A stretch of 64,000 nucleotides of DNA from Spongospora subterranea f. sp. subterranea (lineage: Eukaryota > Endomyxa: Phytomyxea > Phytomyxea > Plasmodiophorida). Shown one piece after another: positions 20,410 to 32,026 of this stretch. The stretch's first letter is position 1. Every line of letters starts with the position of its first letter. Made by a program: the position numbers and the translations under genes. Location: contig JAUGWO010000039.1 in assembly GCA_049724395.1 (NCBI GenBank), positions 55,525-119,524 of the forward strand, read 5' to 3'. Below the pieces are notes generated by a model, which saw only the letters and a list, made by a program, of their open reading frames with translations, was not told where the DNA came from and ran no database searches.

Positions 20410-21492
20410 TCATGGAGCAGGTTGTGATTTGGCGCCCCAGAGACTCGATTTCTGTAGTTTAAGATAGGCGTATTCTAGCAAACCATAACGTCCACGGATT
20501 GCACGATAAACGACGTACTTCATCAAATCCACTAGTTGTTCTTCTTCGTCGGCTTCCATCGTGTCGACGATCAGCGCATTGTTAAAGCTCTGGACAGTGT
20601 CCTCCCATGTCTTCGCCACGACAATCTGCCGATATAGAGATGAAGGGAGGTCAGCGATGCAGAACGAAGGGATATCTGCAAGAAGCGGCACTTGATGAAG
20701 GTCGTCAATTGGCAGCGCCAACGTAGCGCGTGCTCGATTGAGCGCGAACACGATCGCACAGAGTTGATGGAACCAACGGCGAGATGCTGATCTGTGGCCG
20801 AAGCCGATGGCGTCTGCGACATGCTCAGCTGTGGAGGATCTCCCTGAGAAATACTGAGTTGTGGGAATTTTCGCCATCAGCGCGGACAAGAAGGTGGATT
20901 TCTGACGGGGAAGAACCGGATCAGCTTCGGACGACTTATGCGACGATAGCGATCGTTGTAAAAACATTTCGATTTCTAACGCCACTTGGAAAATTCGCAT
21001 TTTACAGCTGTTCGGAGCGAACTTCTTTATCTTGTCGTTGGGCATCGCCAGTTGGAGCAAAAGAGGTGGGTAGTTGGCATTCAAGGCGATGATGACGTTG
21101 AGCAGAGCCGGCAAGAACTCGGAATGGACCAGCTCTTTGTCTAATCGATGTTCAAAGGCGTAATACAGCATCGGTAATAGGTTGTCCAGCGAAAACTCTT
21201 CTTCAACTTTCTCTGATTTATCGACTTTGCTCACGTCTCCCTCCATTGAACTCGCTTGCGCTTCCACTAATCCATCGACTTTGCTCACGCCTCCCTCCTT
21301 CATCGCTGAAACAATGTCGGGGTAGTGCTTGTGAAGCAGGTTGATAGCTTCTTGCAGATGTGACATGTCCCCTTTCAGCGCGTTGACCAATAAAGGGTTC
21401 AGTTTGAACATCAGACGCGCCGATTCATCGTCATTAGCCGAGAATGCGCCTTCGGCTTTGATTTCTTTGAAATGCCGAGAAATCCTGGACAA
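20410..21492 (-). CDS. Helical protein of unknown function, maybe the 3' part of the next gene
   Basis: A 360-codon open frame with no stop, predicted mostly alpha-helical, for example MSHLQEAINLLHKHYPDIVS, LPALLNVIIALNANYPPLLL and FHQLCAIVFALNRARATLAL. A short acidic repeat (GGVSKVDG, GDVSKVDK) sits near residues 65-95. No family is recognised. The frame opens only nine bases after the upstream secreted-protein frame closes and stays open into it, so the two may be exons of one gene: a GTAGCT donor at 21659 and a TACAAG acceptor before 21492 would keep phase 0 (167-bp intron), but this is not proven. As a separate gene its start is uncertain; the first ATG codon is residue 28 (MFKLNPLL), because residue 1 is TTG. 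Confidence 0.5.
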   Translation of the reverse strand: MSRISRHFKEIKAEGAFSANDDESARLMFKLNPLLVNALKGDMSHLQEAINLLHKHYPDIVSAMKEGGVSKVDGLVEAQASSMEGDVSKVDKSEKVEEEFSLDNLLPMLYYAFEHRLDKELVHSEFLPALLNVIIALNANYPPLLLQLAMPNDKIKKFAPNSCKMRIFQVALEIEMFLQRSLSSHKSSEADPVLPRQKSTFLSALMAKIPTTQYFSGRSSTAEHVADAIGFGHRSASRRWFHQLCAIVFALNRARATLALPIDDLHQVPLLADIPSFCIADLPSSLYRQIVVAKTWEDTVQSFNNALIVDTMEADEEEQLVDLMKYVVYRAIRGRYGLLEYAYLKLQKSSLWGAKSQPAP

Positions 21493-21500
21493 CTTGTAAG

Positions 21501-22508
21501 TCAGGATAGAGTCGATGGCAAAAATTCGGGCAATGATTTGAATTGCTCAATACTGCTGAAATCGACGCGTTGGTTTAGAGACGACGCGAGAGGTGCAGGT
21601 TGTATCTTGGATAACAGGGTGATGACAGCCAAAACCAAACACAACTGGTCGACAGCTACCTTGGTTTCAGGGAGAAGGCCATCGTAGAGGGCACCTGTCT
21701 GCCCAAGACCTTCGTCGATTTCCTGGTTCTCCCACAGCTGATCGAGCAACGCCGACGACAGGTCCGGCTTACGGAAAAGCGGCAAACTAGCGAAGTTACG
21801 CTGAACCGCGATATCGGGAAAACGCTCGGGAGCATGATTCTCGGGCCGATCAGCTCGTGGGAATTTCATTGAGAACTGGGGCACTCGCTTTGGATCGTAC
21901 AAAGGTTTTGCGACGTGATTGGGCGAGGCGATTGAAACCGATTTAACGGGTCTGCCTTGGTCGCTTTTACCGTTGTCGCTAACGCGTGTTTTTCCCTTGG
22001 ATGTACCGCTTGTTGATGCACCGCTTGCACTGATCATGATTCCAGACCCGCTGCTTGTCGGTAGGTCGCTCGCCCTTCTTCTGATGATAGGACTAGATTT
22101 GCTTTTCGCATAGCCTCGATGGTTGTTTGGACTAGCTTCGCCTCTTTTACCAAATTGGCTGCTGCTTGGGGCAGATTTGCTTTTGGCATAATAGGGAGTT
22201 GAATAGGCTGATCCACCAGAGCCTGGGCTTCCGTAAGCGTTATGAGACAGCGTATTTGGATTGACTGGACCACAGCGAACAAACAGGGTAAGCATTCGTT
22301 GTAAAAATGTCTTTTTCTTGGTCTTGAAGGGCGACACAAATGGGGATTCGGATTCATCTGAACTGTCGCCGTAATTCGAACAGGGCGAACAATCTTGCTT
22401 CACAGGATTGCCGTTGCTTGGTTGCGCTTGATTGCCCGCTCCATAGACATTCAATGCCAGCAGTGTACTGGCGACAACTACAGCGACCAATGTGGAGATT
22501 CTGACCAT
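21501..22508 (-). CDS. Secreted low-complexity protein, candidate extracellular or effector protein
   Basis: The product of 335 residues begins MVRISTLVAVVVASTLLALN followed by VYGAG, a textbook signal peptide with likely cleavage after residue 22-24. A short Cys pair (DCSPCSNYGDSSDESES) follows, then a Ser/Lys/Pro-rich region with a repeated YAKSKSAP/YAKSKSSP motif, and an acidic helical C-terminus (LLDQLWENQEIDEGLGQ). The frame is open upstream to 22841, but the ATG at 22508 is chosen because it opens the signal peptide. Secretion and low complexity are typical of surface or host-directed proteins; no family is recognised. See the downstream frame for possible splicing. Confidence 0.55.
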   Translation of the reverse strand: MVRISTLVAVVVASTLLALNVYGAGNQAQPSNGNPVKQDCSPCSNYGDSSDESESPFVSPFKTKKKTFLQRMLTLFVRCGPVNPNTLSHNAYGSPGSGGSAYSTPYYAKSKSAPSSSQFGKRGEASPNNHRGYAKSKSSPIIRRRASDLPTSSGSGIMISASGASTSGTSKGKTRVSDNGKSDQGRPVKSVSIASPNHVAKPLYDPKRVPQFSMKFPRADRPENHAPERFPDIAVQRNFASLPLFRKPDLSSALLDQLWENQEIDEGLGQTGALYDGLLPETKVAVDQLCLVLAVITLLSKIQPAPLASSLNQRVDFSSIEQFKSLPEFLPSTLS

Positions 22509-23946
22509 AATGGCAGTTGTAGGTCTGTGGTTAAATCTATGTGAATGATTGGCAGATCTTGATGGGATGGACGTCGACTTCGGATGCCGTAGAAAAGCCC
22601 GTAAACTCAGAATGTTCGTGCAAGAACTCTGGCCAAACCCTGCCGAACTCCGTGACACTCTAACCGCGCTACTTATAATATTAGCGCCACTGTCATCAAG
22701 GGTATTTTGTGTAACAGGTGATTGACTGACTGGAGACATCATCCACATCGCCGTTGCATGACCGCCAGTCAAATCATGGCCAATCATATGTAACGACAAT
22801 GGACCCCAAAAACTGCGCGTCTTAATGTGGATGGTGTACATGCGCTAACGTTCCGAAATCACAAGAACTGTATGATGGCCAGATCGCTCTGTCGGCTCGT
22901 GGGTTCTGTTCAGATCCATTTCGCTAATGCTGGATACTCTGGCGACTTTCTCCCCATTAACGGCGTTTTTGCAGAGGATCAAAGCATTTATACGTCAATT
23001 TTCTGTTTTTTTTTTATAAACCACTGAGCCTTACATCATGAGATAATGCTGTCCATGGCTTCATTCGGGTGCGTCTTTTTCGAACGCGACCCAGCACTTC
23101 CTGTGTATCCTCTTATAGGTATGCAATGGCCAACGCACCGGTAAGGTAGCGCCATGTCCTCAATGCCGACACACGACGAACATGGACACTGTTAGGAACG
23201 TAACACAGAAGGTAACACTGTGGTTTCAGCCCTTACTGGTAAGTCCGGAACCGACGAAGGGATTCCCTACTCTCTTGTATGGTTGCCGACAAAAATTCGC
23301 CACCGTGCGTCTCATCTCGAATTTGTTCCTGTTTATTAGATCGTATCGCCACTCCGTTACTCACCATGCCCTCTTCCCCATCCTCGTGGCGTTACGCAGC
23401 CATGTTCCTCGCGGCGAAACCAACGACGCCCTCAATGAAATCCTCAAAGCGCTGGCGAATTTACAAGCTAGCGTTGCCACCATGGGTCAGCGTTTGAGTA
23501 CATGGTCCTTCAGGTACAAGAAAGACAAGTTATATTGATGCCAAAGCTGTAGCTATGGATTTCAACAGCCGCAGTTGGCCATCGAGTTTTTGGATCAACG
23601 AATATCAACAATCGCTAAGAACGAAATCTCTACTTGGGCCGAGCCGACACATGAAGTACCCTCAGGCGCTCACCTTCGGATGAAGCTCTGGTTTCTGGAG
23701 CTTTTTTACGGATGCTTCCAATAGCACCCGTATGACCCCTGCCCTTCTCGATGGCACTGTTCCAACTCCAACTTGTCTTGACCAAGATGTAAATACTGAC
23801 AATTGAGGCTGGTGACGATCCCTCGTATAATCTTGTTGAAATCGGGTGTGTGTCGATCCGGTTGAAGATACTGTTGAGTGCCCATCCGAAACCATTGCTT
23901 CGAATATTTGCATTGCGGCCGGTTCGCGCTTTGCCACATGTGAAGT
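22509..23946. other. No firmly recognised gene
   Basis: Contains the probable promoter of the secreted-protein gene near 22509-22850. A plus-strand frame at 23182-23538 has NDALNEILKALANLQASVAT, reminiscent of the N-terminal coiled coil of some retrotransposon Gag proteins, but the evidence is weak. Confidence 0.3.
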
Positions 23947-24700
23947 ATGCTGTCTACCGTGAAGGAACTCCCCCATCCGATCCATGGCCCGACCGTTAAA
24001 GTCTGGCAGCGAGGAAATATTTATTGCACATTCAAAGACTCCGTTGTCAAAACGGATAAAAGAGGTATTAAGTCAACCTGTACTTGGTCAATGGATTTTA
24101 CCTTTGATAGACCCTCTTCAGAATACATTATCACCAGCAGCGGCCAAGACCACAATCATGAGATTGATACTTATAATATAACTCCCGTCGGTGGACTGAA
24201 ACAAGAATTTTTTTTTGACGTGGATCTTGATGCAAGCGAGCGTGAATTAATTCATAGTTTGCTCGCTAAAATTTACCGTTGTCTAAGGTATCCGTTGTTT
24301 GCACGTCTACAGTAAATAAGATTACTGAGAGCCCATCCAATCAGATTAGGGAAGGATCAAATCGTGGTAAAAAGTAGTCGACTGGCCTCTTGTCCAGGAA
24401 AATCCGACGCGGAAAAGAATTGCATTTTGGCAAGATCAGGATTGTATGATCGATTTCATGGAAGCGGGCTATGATCTTCGGGCTGCTGGAGGTGTTTTTA
24501 AGTATGCTATAGACATGCCGCAACGTCTATCAACTGTTTACTTGCAGGTGTCAATCATCAATGTTTCGTTTATCTCATCATTTTGTTTACCTATGGTTCA
24601 GACTGTTCAGATGTCGCAATACGCCACAGTTTATGGCGACTTTTCTATTGTTGATGGTACCCATAACACCACCCCCTATAATTTTTAAGTTGATGCCGTT
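23947..24700 (+). pseudogene. MULE transposase fragment with zinc-finger N-terminus
   Basis: The first frame reads GIKSTCTWSMDFTFDR and SSGQDHNHEIDTY, a Cys...His-x-His finger of the FAR1/FLYWCH/WRKY-GCM1 type that precedes MULE transposases. A second stretch at about 24446-24700 carries YGDFSIVDGTHNTTPYNFKL and MPFTNVNCLGK, the first catalytic Asp region of the MULE DDE domain. Between them at least one frameshift or intron is needed, and the second Asp and Glu are missing: the frame runs into the inverted repeat at 24753. Confidence 0.6.
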
Positions 24701-24752
24701 TACCAACGTTAATTGCCTGGGTAAGTGTGTCATAAATCAAATCAATATATGT

Positions 24753-25097
24753 GAACGCGAAGCGCAAGAGCGGACCGGTGTAAAAAAAGAACCCATTGGT
24801 CAAGCAACGCAATGGCAATCGTTCGAATGTCATCCGCCCATCGACCATGGGCGAGCACCTTGCAGGCGGTCGCAAAGATTTATGCAAACTCAATAAGGCT
24901 TGTTCAGGTTCGGGGGTTTGCGTTTCTGTATGCGACCGCCTGCAAGGTGCTCGCCCATGGTCTGACATTCGAACGATTGCCATTGCGTTGCTTGACCAGT
25001 GGGTTCTTTTCTTACACCAATCCGCTCTTGCGCTTCGCGTTCACCCATGGTTGATGGGCGGATGACATTCGAACGATTGCCATTGCGTTGCTTGACC
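24753..25097. repeat. Inverted repeat with an extra partial copy
   Basis: Left arm 24753-24874 and right arm 24931-25042 are reverse complements (GAACGCGAAGCGCAAGAGCG against its complement). The left arm has a short insertion. A further copy of the inner part (ACATTCGAACGATTGCC) lies at 25059-25097 in the same orientation as the right arm. Confidence 0.85.
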
Positions 25098-25604
25098 AAA
25101 AATGCCTGTGGCGGGGAATATACGTTCGGGTGAAAAACAAAACGGCACGTACACCCTCCGCCACAGGGATTTAGGGATAGATACCTGCCCGACCTGTGGC
25201 AGATTCTGCCACGAACGTACACTGTATGGGTGCTATTGCCTATTGGAAGCACCCACAGACGGCTCACCATCCCATGAAGCACGGGTTTCTGGAGTTTTTC
25301 GACGAGGATGGCAATTGCCACAAAGGACTGGAGATGCTGTCATATTCGATAGTTTGATTTACCATCAGGCTCCGCGATTTGTTGGCGAGTTGGATGGAAT
25401 ATCGGAGTAGCGGCTGTGGCGCCGGCGGAGTAGCGTACGCTTGTCGAAATATCAAGGGAATTCAACTTGGCGGCGGAATGCGATTGTCAATGGATTTCAA
25501 ATTATCACTAATAGTAATCAGTTAGATTTTGTTTTCCAACCGAACCCGACTGTTTATCTGTTTCTTCGCTGTACTATAATCGACCCCAAACGCTCCAATG
25601 TGTC

Positions 25605-25796
25605 GTGGTGGACATCACTATTGAAGTCTCTTCCCGCCAAATAAGAACGAGTGCACTGATTGATTGTGGCGCGACATCAGATTTCATTGACCGAGCGTTT
25701 GTTGGCCGACGCGCAATTTCATGTCGTCCCAAACTCATTCCTGTGGCTGTCAAAGTAGTAGATGGACGACGTCTTCCACCGATAACCCACGAATGA
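25605..25796 (+). pseudogene. Ty3/gypsy aspartic protease fragment
   Basis: The 63-codon frame contains SALIDCGATSDFIDRAF, matching the retropepsin active-site pattern (aLiDsGAtssFi) with Asp and Gly intact. The flap and second conserved region are not seen before the stop at 25796. Gag-like sequence nearby (26138-26446) lies on the opposite strand, so the locus is rearranged. Confidence 0.6.
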
Positions 25797-26137
25797 CCAC
25801 CTCGCTGACAGGGTTCTTTCAGGACCTTATCGCAATGCACGTGATCGAATCACCAAATCATCATGTTATTCTGGGAATCGGAAACAACAGTGTGTATTCA
25901 GGATGGTTGGATTGCGTGCCCGACGATCGGGGCAGAGCGGCGACGACATGTCCTGCTTGTCGGCAATACATACATAAACCGAAGTCCAAGCAATGAGGAC
26001 GAATTTCAGGAGTAAATCGCGAGCGTATCTGAGAATTGGCGATGGTGAACAGTGTTTTACTTTTCGATCGGGTACCGGAAGGCCAAGAGCTTGGCCTTAG
26101 CTGTCATAGCCTTTGGCGTATCTAATTCAGATTTCCT

Positions 26138-26446
26138 CTAGGCGCTCCGCCAGTGGCGGGTGTAGTGATTTGCAAAAAGCTCTCTCTCGCTCATGCCTAA
26201 CCCTCCTGTGGCAGCTTCAGCCTCATCTTGACGGGTCGGGAACTCGCGAATGTGCTGCTCAGGATCTCCAGTTTGTTTACAATCTTCAAATCGTTGCTCA
26301 GCTTCTGCAGCGGTATATTGTGGACAAAACAGCTTCAGCTTGGCGCTGGCCTCAGCGAACGGCGGTTCCGGTGACATTCGACGGACGATCCTCTGGGGTT
26401 CGCCTTGCAAGTTTGCGAGTAGCAGCCGGCGAACGTGTTGGGGCAT
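26138..26446 (-). pseudogene. Ty3/gypsy Gag-like fragment
   Basis: A 102-codon minus frame includes FAEASAKLKLFCPQYTAAEA, EQRFEDCKQTGDPEQHIREF and ERELFANHYTRHW, resembling the Gag core (L...F........A...l..l.Q...v..Y...F) but weakly. No zinc knuckle. Could be the gag of the element whose protease is at 25605. Confidence 0.3.
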
Positions 26447-26449
26447 GGG

Positions 26450-28368
26450 TCTGGGCTCGATTGTGGCGGGTCCAACATGTAAAAATAGCCATCACCGCTC
26501 GCTGGCACTCAGGTGGCCTGTACCGTCGAACGGTTGAGCTCGATACACTTTGTCATTGTCTTCGACAGCAACAAAGTTTTCATCCTGTGTCGACTCGGCT
26601 CGAGTAGAGATTTCATAATCTCAAATGTTTTGAACGACTGGACACAAACTGGTGTCAGACTGTGTGGTTTGACCGTCTATTGGTTGGTTCGTGAAAGAGA
26701 CATAGAGGTCAACCGAGTTCGACCTGATAGGTCTCGCTGGATTTTCTTCTTTACGTACAGTGGATCATTTTGGAACGCCATCATAAGCCTACTCTGCCAA
26801 TGGTTTTGGCCCTATAATGTTGGCAACTATTCAAGGGCGTGATTCGCCACTTGAACAATCATTCATGGACTACACACCGGTTAAATCTCACTTCGACAGA
26901 TTCAGCGCAGAGTTGGAATCAAAGCAGACAAAGCCTAAATGCTATATATGACCTATCAAGAACGAATTCATCTCGCCAAAACCTGGCGGTTTTCTTGCCC
27001 CACAAATCCCGCAACTAACCAGAAAAACAGCAGCAAGCAACAAACTCCCAAGACAAACAAAAGGGGGATGCAAACGAGGAAAACACTTGAAAACGAGAAG
27101 GCTCAATAGAGACAGAAAGAAGCATTCACCACCCTGAAAGAAGAACGTGCTTTTAGGGCGGTATCTTCAGCTTTCGCATCTTCGTTTGTTTCCTTGGTTG
27201 CTGACCTGTTTGTCTGTCATGGGAATGTGCTGCCTGTTGCTTTTTGATCTGGTTGGTTGCGGGATTCATGAGGCGAGGAGACGTCGCAGACCGCCCCGCT
27301 TTGGGCGGCGAATTCCGGTTTTTGCTTAACTGGACCGCAACCTGAGCGTTTAGCGAGCAAGTCCTTGAATACCACAACTATAGCATCGCGATCTGCACCA
27401 GCGCTACCGCCATAAAGTTTCTCATTGTTCTCATGCATTCAGCCGCAAGTCCTGCTCGTCGAGCCACCGCAACGGCCATCCATGACGTGCTGTCGCACTC
27501 GTCATCTTCTCGGTTTCCAAGTTGAACATTCTTTGTCCCAATGTGAAGAAATGTCCAAACCTTGAGGTAATCAGCCCATTTTGTCTCAATCGCAAACCCT
27601 CAGCGCTCGCCTTGGTTTGTCTGATAGTGGGCCCTTCAGGAAATGAATACTTTTTCCAGCGACAAGACCTGAGTTCCACCCCAGATTGGATCACAATTGG
27701 GCTCCATTTGGCGTGGAAAATGGTCTCACCAACAGAACGTCTTCATTTGTCATACATTCGCTTGTGTAGTATGACATTGACCATACCTGCCAAGAGCAAT
27801 GGCTTCTCTCGAGTGCCAATCACCAAGTTTTCGACAGGCATGGAAGGTCTGATAAAATCTCAATTCCCTGCTTTGTTGAACTCAGCGTTTTCCAAACCGA
27901 TAATCGCGGGTGTATGATCACCTGTATATGTCATAGAAGCCAACATCTCTTGGTTTCGTCAGCTACCGAGAGAAACACATTTGCTGAAGCAGTGCTTGCA
28001 TTTCAATCAGATTTTTCATGGCCGGTTTCAGACGGCATCAACAGCCCCGAGATCAGTTCACGTGGATGTTCACCCTTCTGGATCATAAACGGTGCTATAT
28101 AGCATTTCAAATTCTGATAACCCGAGCAATGTCAAACCAAGCTACCTGTAATTTCCTACAAGGATTCGCTATGTAGCTTTCTCATTCAAGTTGTCAACCT
28201 TGATTGACTTCGGAGTCGTTGCCAACGAGACCCATAGTTCTGCACGGGCAAAATAGGCAGCTTGAAATTTGCAGAGCAGACGTCATTTATTATCAACTGA
28301 TATCGTCGGGTAGGATTGTTGGAATTTACCAGTACCAAAAACATTGGATGGGTCCAGGAAAAAACAAA
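26450..28368. other. No firmly recognised gene
   Basis: Several short frames on both strands, none with a clear domain. A Gln/Lys-rich minus frame at 27153-27438 may be more Gag debris. Confidence 0.3.
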
Positions 28369-28448
28369 GTCAACGACGAGATTTGAACTCGCGCGGGCAA
28401 GCCCAATCGATTTCTAATCGATCTCCTTAACCACTCGGACACATTGAC
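28369..28448 (-). tRNA. tRNA-Ser (anticodon AGA)
   Basis: The minus strand folds as a type II tRNA: acceptor GTCAATG/CGTTGAC (one G-T pair), D arm TCCGAGTGGTTAAGGA, anticodon stem ATCGA/TCGAT with loop TTAGAAA giving AGA, variable arm GGGC-TT-GCCC, and T arm with GTTCAAATC. Internal promoter boxes A (GAGTGGTTAAGG) and B (GAGTTCAAATC) are present. No intron and no encoded CCA, as expected for a nuclear gene. Confidence 0.93.
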
Positions 28449-30000
28449 ATTATTGAACTTTCTCATCAGCAAGTTTGATACGAATCCCGACTAATTTGTG
28501 ATCAAGATTTGTCAAGTTCATCCCATGACGAGTGTAAAACGATTTGGGTTGCATGAATTGGGTGTTAGTCTGTTGGTGTTAACACCCGAAAACCAGTATA
28601 TGCACTTGGTGTTTACAAATCACCAAATATGACTGATGTCAGAGTGAAATGTTTCATAAAACAGCCAAGACGGTTTTGGAATGCTTTGGGTGGTCGAAGT
28701 ACCACAATTGGTGTTTTCATTGTCTTCCATCCGAGATTGAAGGTAAAACCTCCGTCGCGACCTCGTCGTTCCTGACGGCTTGATTTAACAAATTCGGCGG
28801 AATCACAAACCACATTGATGCTGCGTTTTCTTTATGTTGTGACCTCAACGATGTCGGATGAACTCTATCTGATATCTTGTTGAAAAGCCAATCTGCAAAG
28901 AGAGCAAAAAAAACTGGAAATTTGTTGTGCTTTGTATTCAAAACTCTTGAAGAACACACCTGTTCAAAAGGTCGTCTTTGAGCGCTAACCCAAGGGAAGC
29001 TGGTGTAAACTCTTCTTCATCAATGGCTGCTTGCAGGCATTGTCGAACAATAGGGTTGGATTTGATGCTGCACCAACTCTCGTTCGGCATTTGTGACTCG
29101 CCTACTGACCAGACGGCGTTCCCCTCATTCGAAATAATCGCTGCAACTCAGGCTTTTTGTTTGCCTTTCATTTGACACAATATGCACCGATATCCCTATT
29201 TGAGGCTTCGTCAGCGACGGTTTCTTCGTAAGACGCTCCGTTGTTTTCTTCACAATTTTCAGTATCGCATGGCTGCTGCTGCCGACGAGTACTGCTTGCG
29301 CTCGTTGACCCTAATCCGATATCAACAATTTGCTGCAACAAAGTATGACAAATGATATGCGTATGGGAGTTTTTGTAGAGACTATGAGCAAACTCTGTAA
29401 CCAGAAGGAAGTGTGAACGTTAAGATGCTTACCCAGCGCAGGCATGATGGACGGCTTCATGCCGTCGTAATACAGGCCACCCCCTGAGGTAGTATCAACC
29501 CTGTGAAATAAAACCCGTTGTACATGATCATGGCGAATAACGAATATTCGACATCCCTCAACAAGATCCGCCTATCGATGTGTTCGCAAGTTTCGTCAGG
29601 CTTGGACAGACGGTCTCGACTCGGAGTAATGCCGGTGCAACCTGAAGTGTGAACCGTTTCTGTCCTTCAGAACCGAAACTACAATAAAGTTCGAGCTACC
29701 TTATCCAACATCTCTACTTCCCAATGCGAGAACGGGGCCCGCTAGCTTCGCTATAACAGTAGCGTCCCTGCTCGCTATATAGGACAGGTGCCCTGATTGG
29801 GGATGCTACTTCAGAACTCCTCAGTTGTAAGATCTAGGAACCGCTCGCTCATTGTTACCATTTCTGGCCTACAAGTGCCAATTCTTAAACACGAATGAGA
29901 ATCATCATAACAAGGATCCTCATCAGAACGGATTAACACAACCGGAAGCGATCCATCTCCACCCCTCTCATAAGGCGGTGGCCCTACACAAGCACGAGCG
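28449..30000. other. No recognised gene
   Basis: Only short open frames without motifs. Unannotated single-copy or decayed intergenic sequence as far as I can see. Confidence 0.35.
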
Positions 30001-30002
30001 CA

Positions 30003-30420
30003 ACGCTTGTTGCTGATTATTACGAACACAAAATTTCGTTCACACACACCGGCAATCACAACCATCCTAGACCGCATCCTACTTGACTAAAACCGTCCGT
30101 CCACGCATCGCTGAAACAGATTGTCGAAAATTCGCGTTCGACAATCGAGTTTGATGCTGCTTGTAGCAGTCCGTTTTGCCCCAGGCAGAGATGTTATTTT
30201 TGGAAAACCAATCAATTTACTAATGTGCAGAGTTCCCACAGATGGACTCGTAGCGGTGCCTATCAACAACGACTTCGGGTTGAGCTCGGGAGCGATCTCG
30301 ACAATCTGTTTCAGCGATGAATGGGTGGATGGTGTTACTCGGATAGGATGCGGTCTAGAATGGTTGTGATTGCCGATGTGTGTAAACGATATTTTGTGAT
30401 CGTGATAATCAGCGGCAAGC
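30003..30420. repeat. Inverted duplication of a GCM zinc-finger segment
   Basis: Arms about 30003-30127 and 30294-30420 are diverged reverse complements; both encode an HKISFTH(T/I)GNHNH(P/S)RPHP-like motif on their respective strands. Confidence 0.75.
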
Positions 30421-30691
30421 GTTGCATGGCACTTAACATGCACGAGACCAAGTTGTTGAACAGCGCATAGTCCCTGAGAAAGACGGGGGTCACAGCCTTT
30501 GAACTTGTTCCTTGGCGGGATCTGGGCCGCTCAAAGAAGACACAACTTTCAATATGACAATCATAGACCCCGAGGGAACTCTTCCTGATTTTTTTTGCTC
30601 GACTTTGTTCGATAGAAACGATGCTCAACAAAGCGTCGGCCAATCGCAATAGAAACTGTTTCCCAGCCACGTCAAAACAACCATTGCCCAA
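30087..30691 (-). pseudogene. WRKY-GCM1-type zinc finger protein, GCM-MULE fragment
   Basis: The frame ending at 30087 carries MHVKCHATLAADYHDHKISF and THIGNHNHSRPHP, the C...H-x-H half of a WRKY-GCM1 zinc finger, then TATSPSVGTLHISKLIGFP, collinear with the post-finger segment of the copies at 36630 and 60479. The upstream frame to 30691 supplies earlier sequence in a shifted frame. WRKY-GCM1 fingers are known DNA-binding modules of MULE transposases. No catalytic domain remains. Confidence 0.55.
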
Positions 30692-31180
30692 CCAGCCGTA
30701 ATGTCAATCGCAGAGTAGTTGTCTGGAGTTCGAACTCAAGACAACATTTATCGCTCGGAACCTCATCCATGACGTTGGAAGCAGGCTCAGAAGAAGACCC
30801 TTTGTCTGGAACCTGCTCTACAGCGTTGGAACTTGGCTCAGAAAAAGAAACTTGTCCTCAAACCCAGCGATGTAAGATCCGACTCCAAAGTCATCTCCTC
30901 GACCCAGTATTTTGAGCAACGACAGCCATCGTTGCGTACAGATTGTCGTTAAACAGTGAGGTATCATTTCGAGACGCAACGCCTAGTTCTGCTGGTGCCG
31001 GTCGCCTTGATGGCGATAGAGTAAACCTGACAGGGGCTGTTCCCTGTCACCCATTTCTACAGTCATTTCTACCTTTCTGGGGTTCACAGTTGAGCAACCG
31101 CGCGCGGCCAGCGTCCCCGTCGAGCGGGAATGGTGCGCGGCCACTGGACAGACCAAGTCAAGCCAAGATACAGTCGCCCA

Positions 31181-31342
31181 GTGGTGTCCGGCTCTGCTCA
31201 ACTCAACAAGATTTCCTTTGCACCTGGGTTTACACCCACCGTTCACAAAGGATTGAAGCTGATGTAATACACTGTTCGATATTCGAAACTTTATCATTAA
31301 TGCACTAAGGAATGAAAAAAGGATTCGGGAGGCCTCAAGCAG
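31181..31342 (+). repeat. 162-bp dispersed repeat, copy 1
   Basis: Nearly identical, in direct orientation, to 38489-38651. Both copies contain CAACAAGATTTCCTTTGCACC and end at GGCCTCAAGCAG. Confidence 0.85.
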
Positions 31343-31770
31343 ACATAACTTAACTTTTCACATTTGATTGTTTCTGATTTCTTGCCCCAGCGATACTATT
31401 ATGGCGCTGAGGCATTGACACAACTTGCTTCAACCAAAATCGGCGCGCCAAATCGGTTTGCGCTGGATTTGTTTCCAGGCCAAGACTATCAGGATTGTGA
31501 AGTGGATTACCATCTCCAATTTACTCAACACCAACAAGGAACACACATGTTAAAGTCAGGTACTTAATTGAAAACGGACAGATTGGTTTGGAAATGTCAG
31601 GGAACTTCTACTGGTATTCAGCAAATAGGGTCATTTGGCCAATGGCATTCGCATTGAATCTCTTAGACCAATGATATTTCTGCCGTTTGGCATTGTCCCT
31701 GATACCAAACGGTTTTCATTCATCATGGGACGCGCAAGTCTGGAATATGAGTCGTGTTCTAACAGATGAT

Positions 31771-31976
31771 AACGGGCCGACTCCATCTTGTGATAATGGC
31801 CGACTCCATCTTGTGATAATGGCCGACTCCATCTTGTGATAATGGCCGACTCCATCTTGTGATAATGGCCGACTCCATCGTGTGATAATGGCCGACTCCA
31901 TCTTGTAATAATGGCCGACTCCATCTTGTGATAATGGCCGACTCCATCTTGTGATAATGGCCGACTTCATCTTATC
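31771..31976. repeat. 23-bp minisatellite, array 1 (about 9 units)
   Basis: Unit GATAATGGCCGACTCCATCTT + GT. Related arrays: 32995-33150, 41310-41783, 45370-45442 (inverted) and 46456-47080 (inverted). Confidence 0.95.
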
Positions 31977-32026
31977 CAAAGTTGACTACGGAACATGATT
32001 CATTCTGATATTGTCTACTCAGAAAT

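Noticed and set aside
24600-25100. Whole region as a sequencing-chimera artefact
   Set aside because: The arms carry substitutions and a 17-base difference, so they are not simple duplicated reads, although only raw data can settle it.
29700-29820. Possible structured RNA or rRNA piece near GGGGCCCGCTAGC
   Set aside because: No cloverleaf, 5S-like boxes or rRNA core sequence could be drawn.
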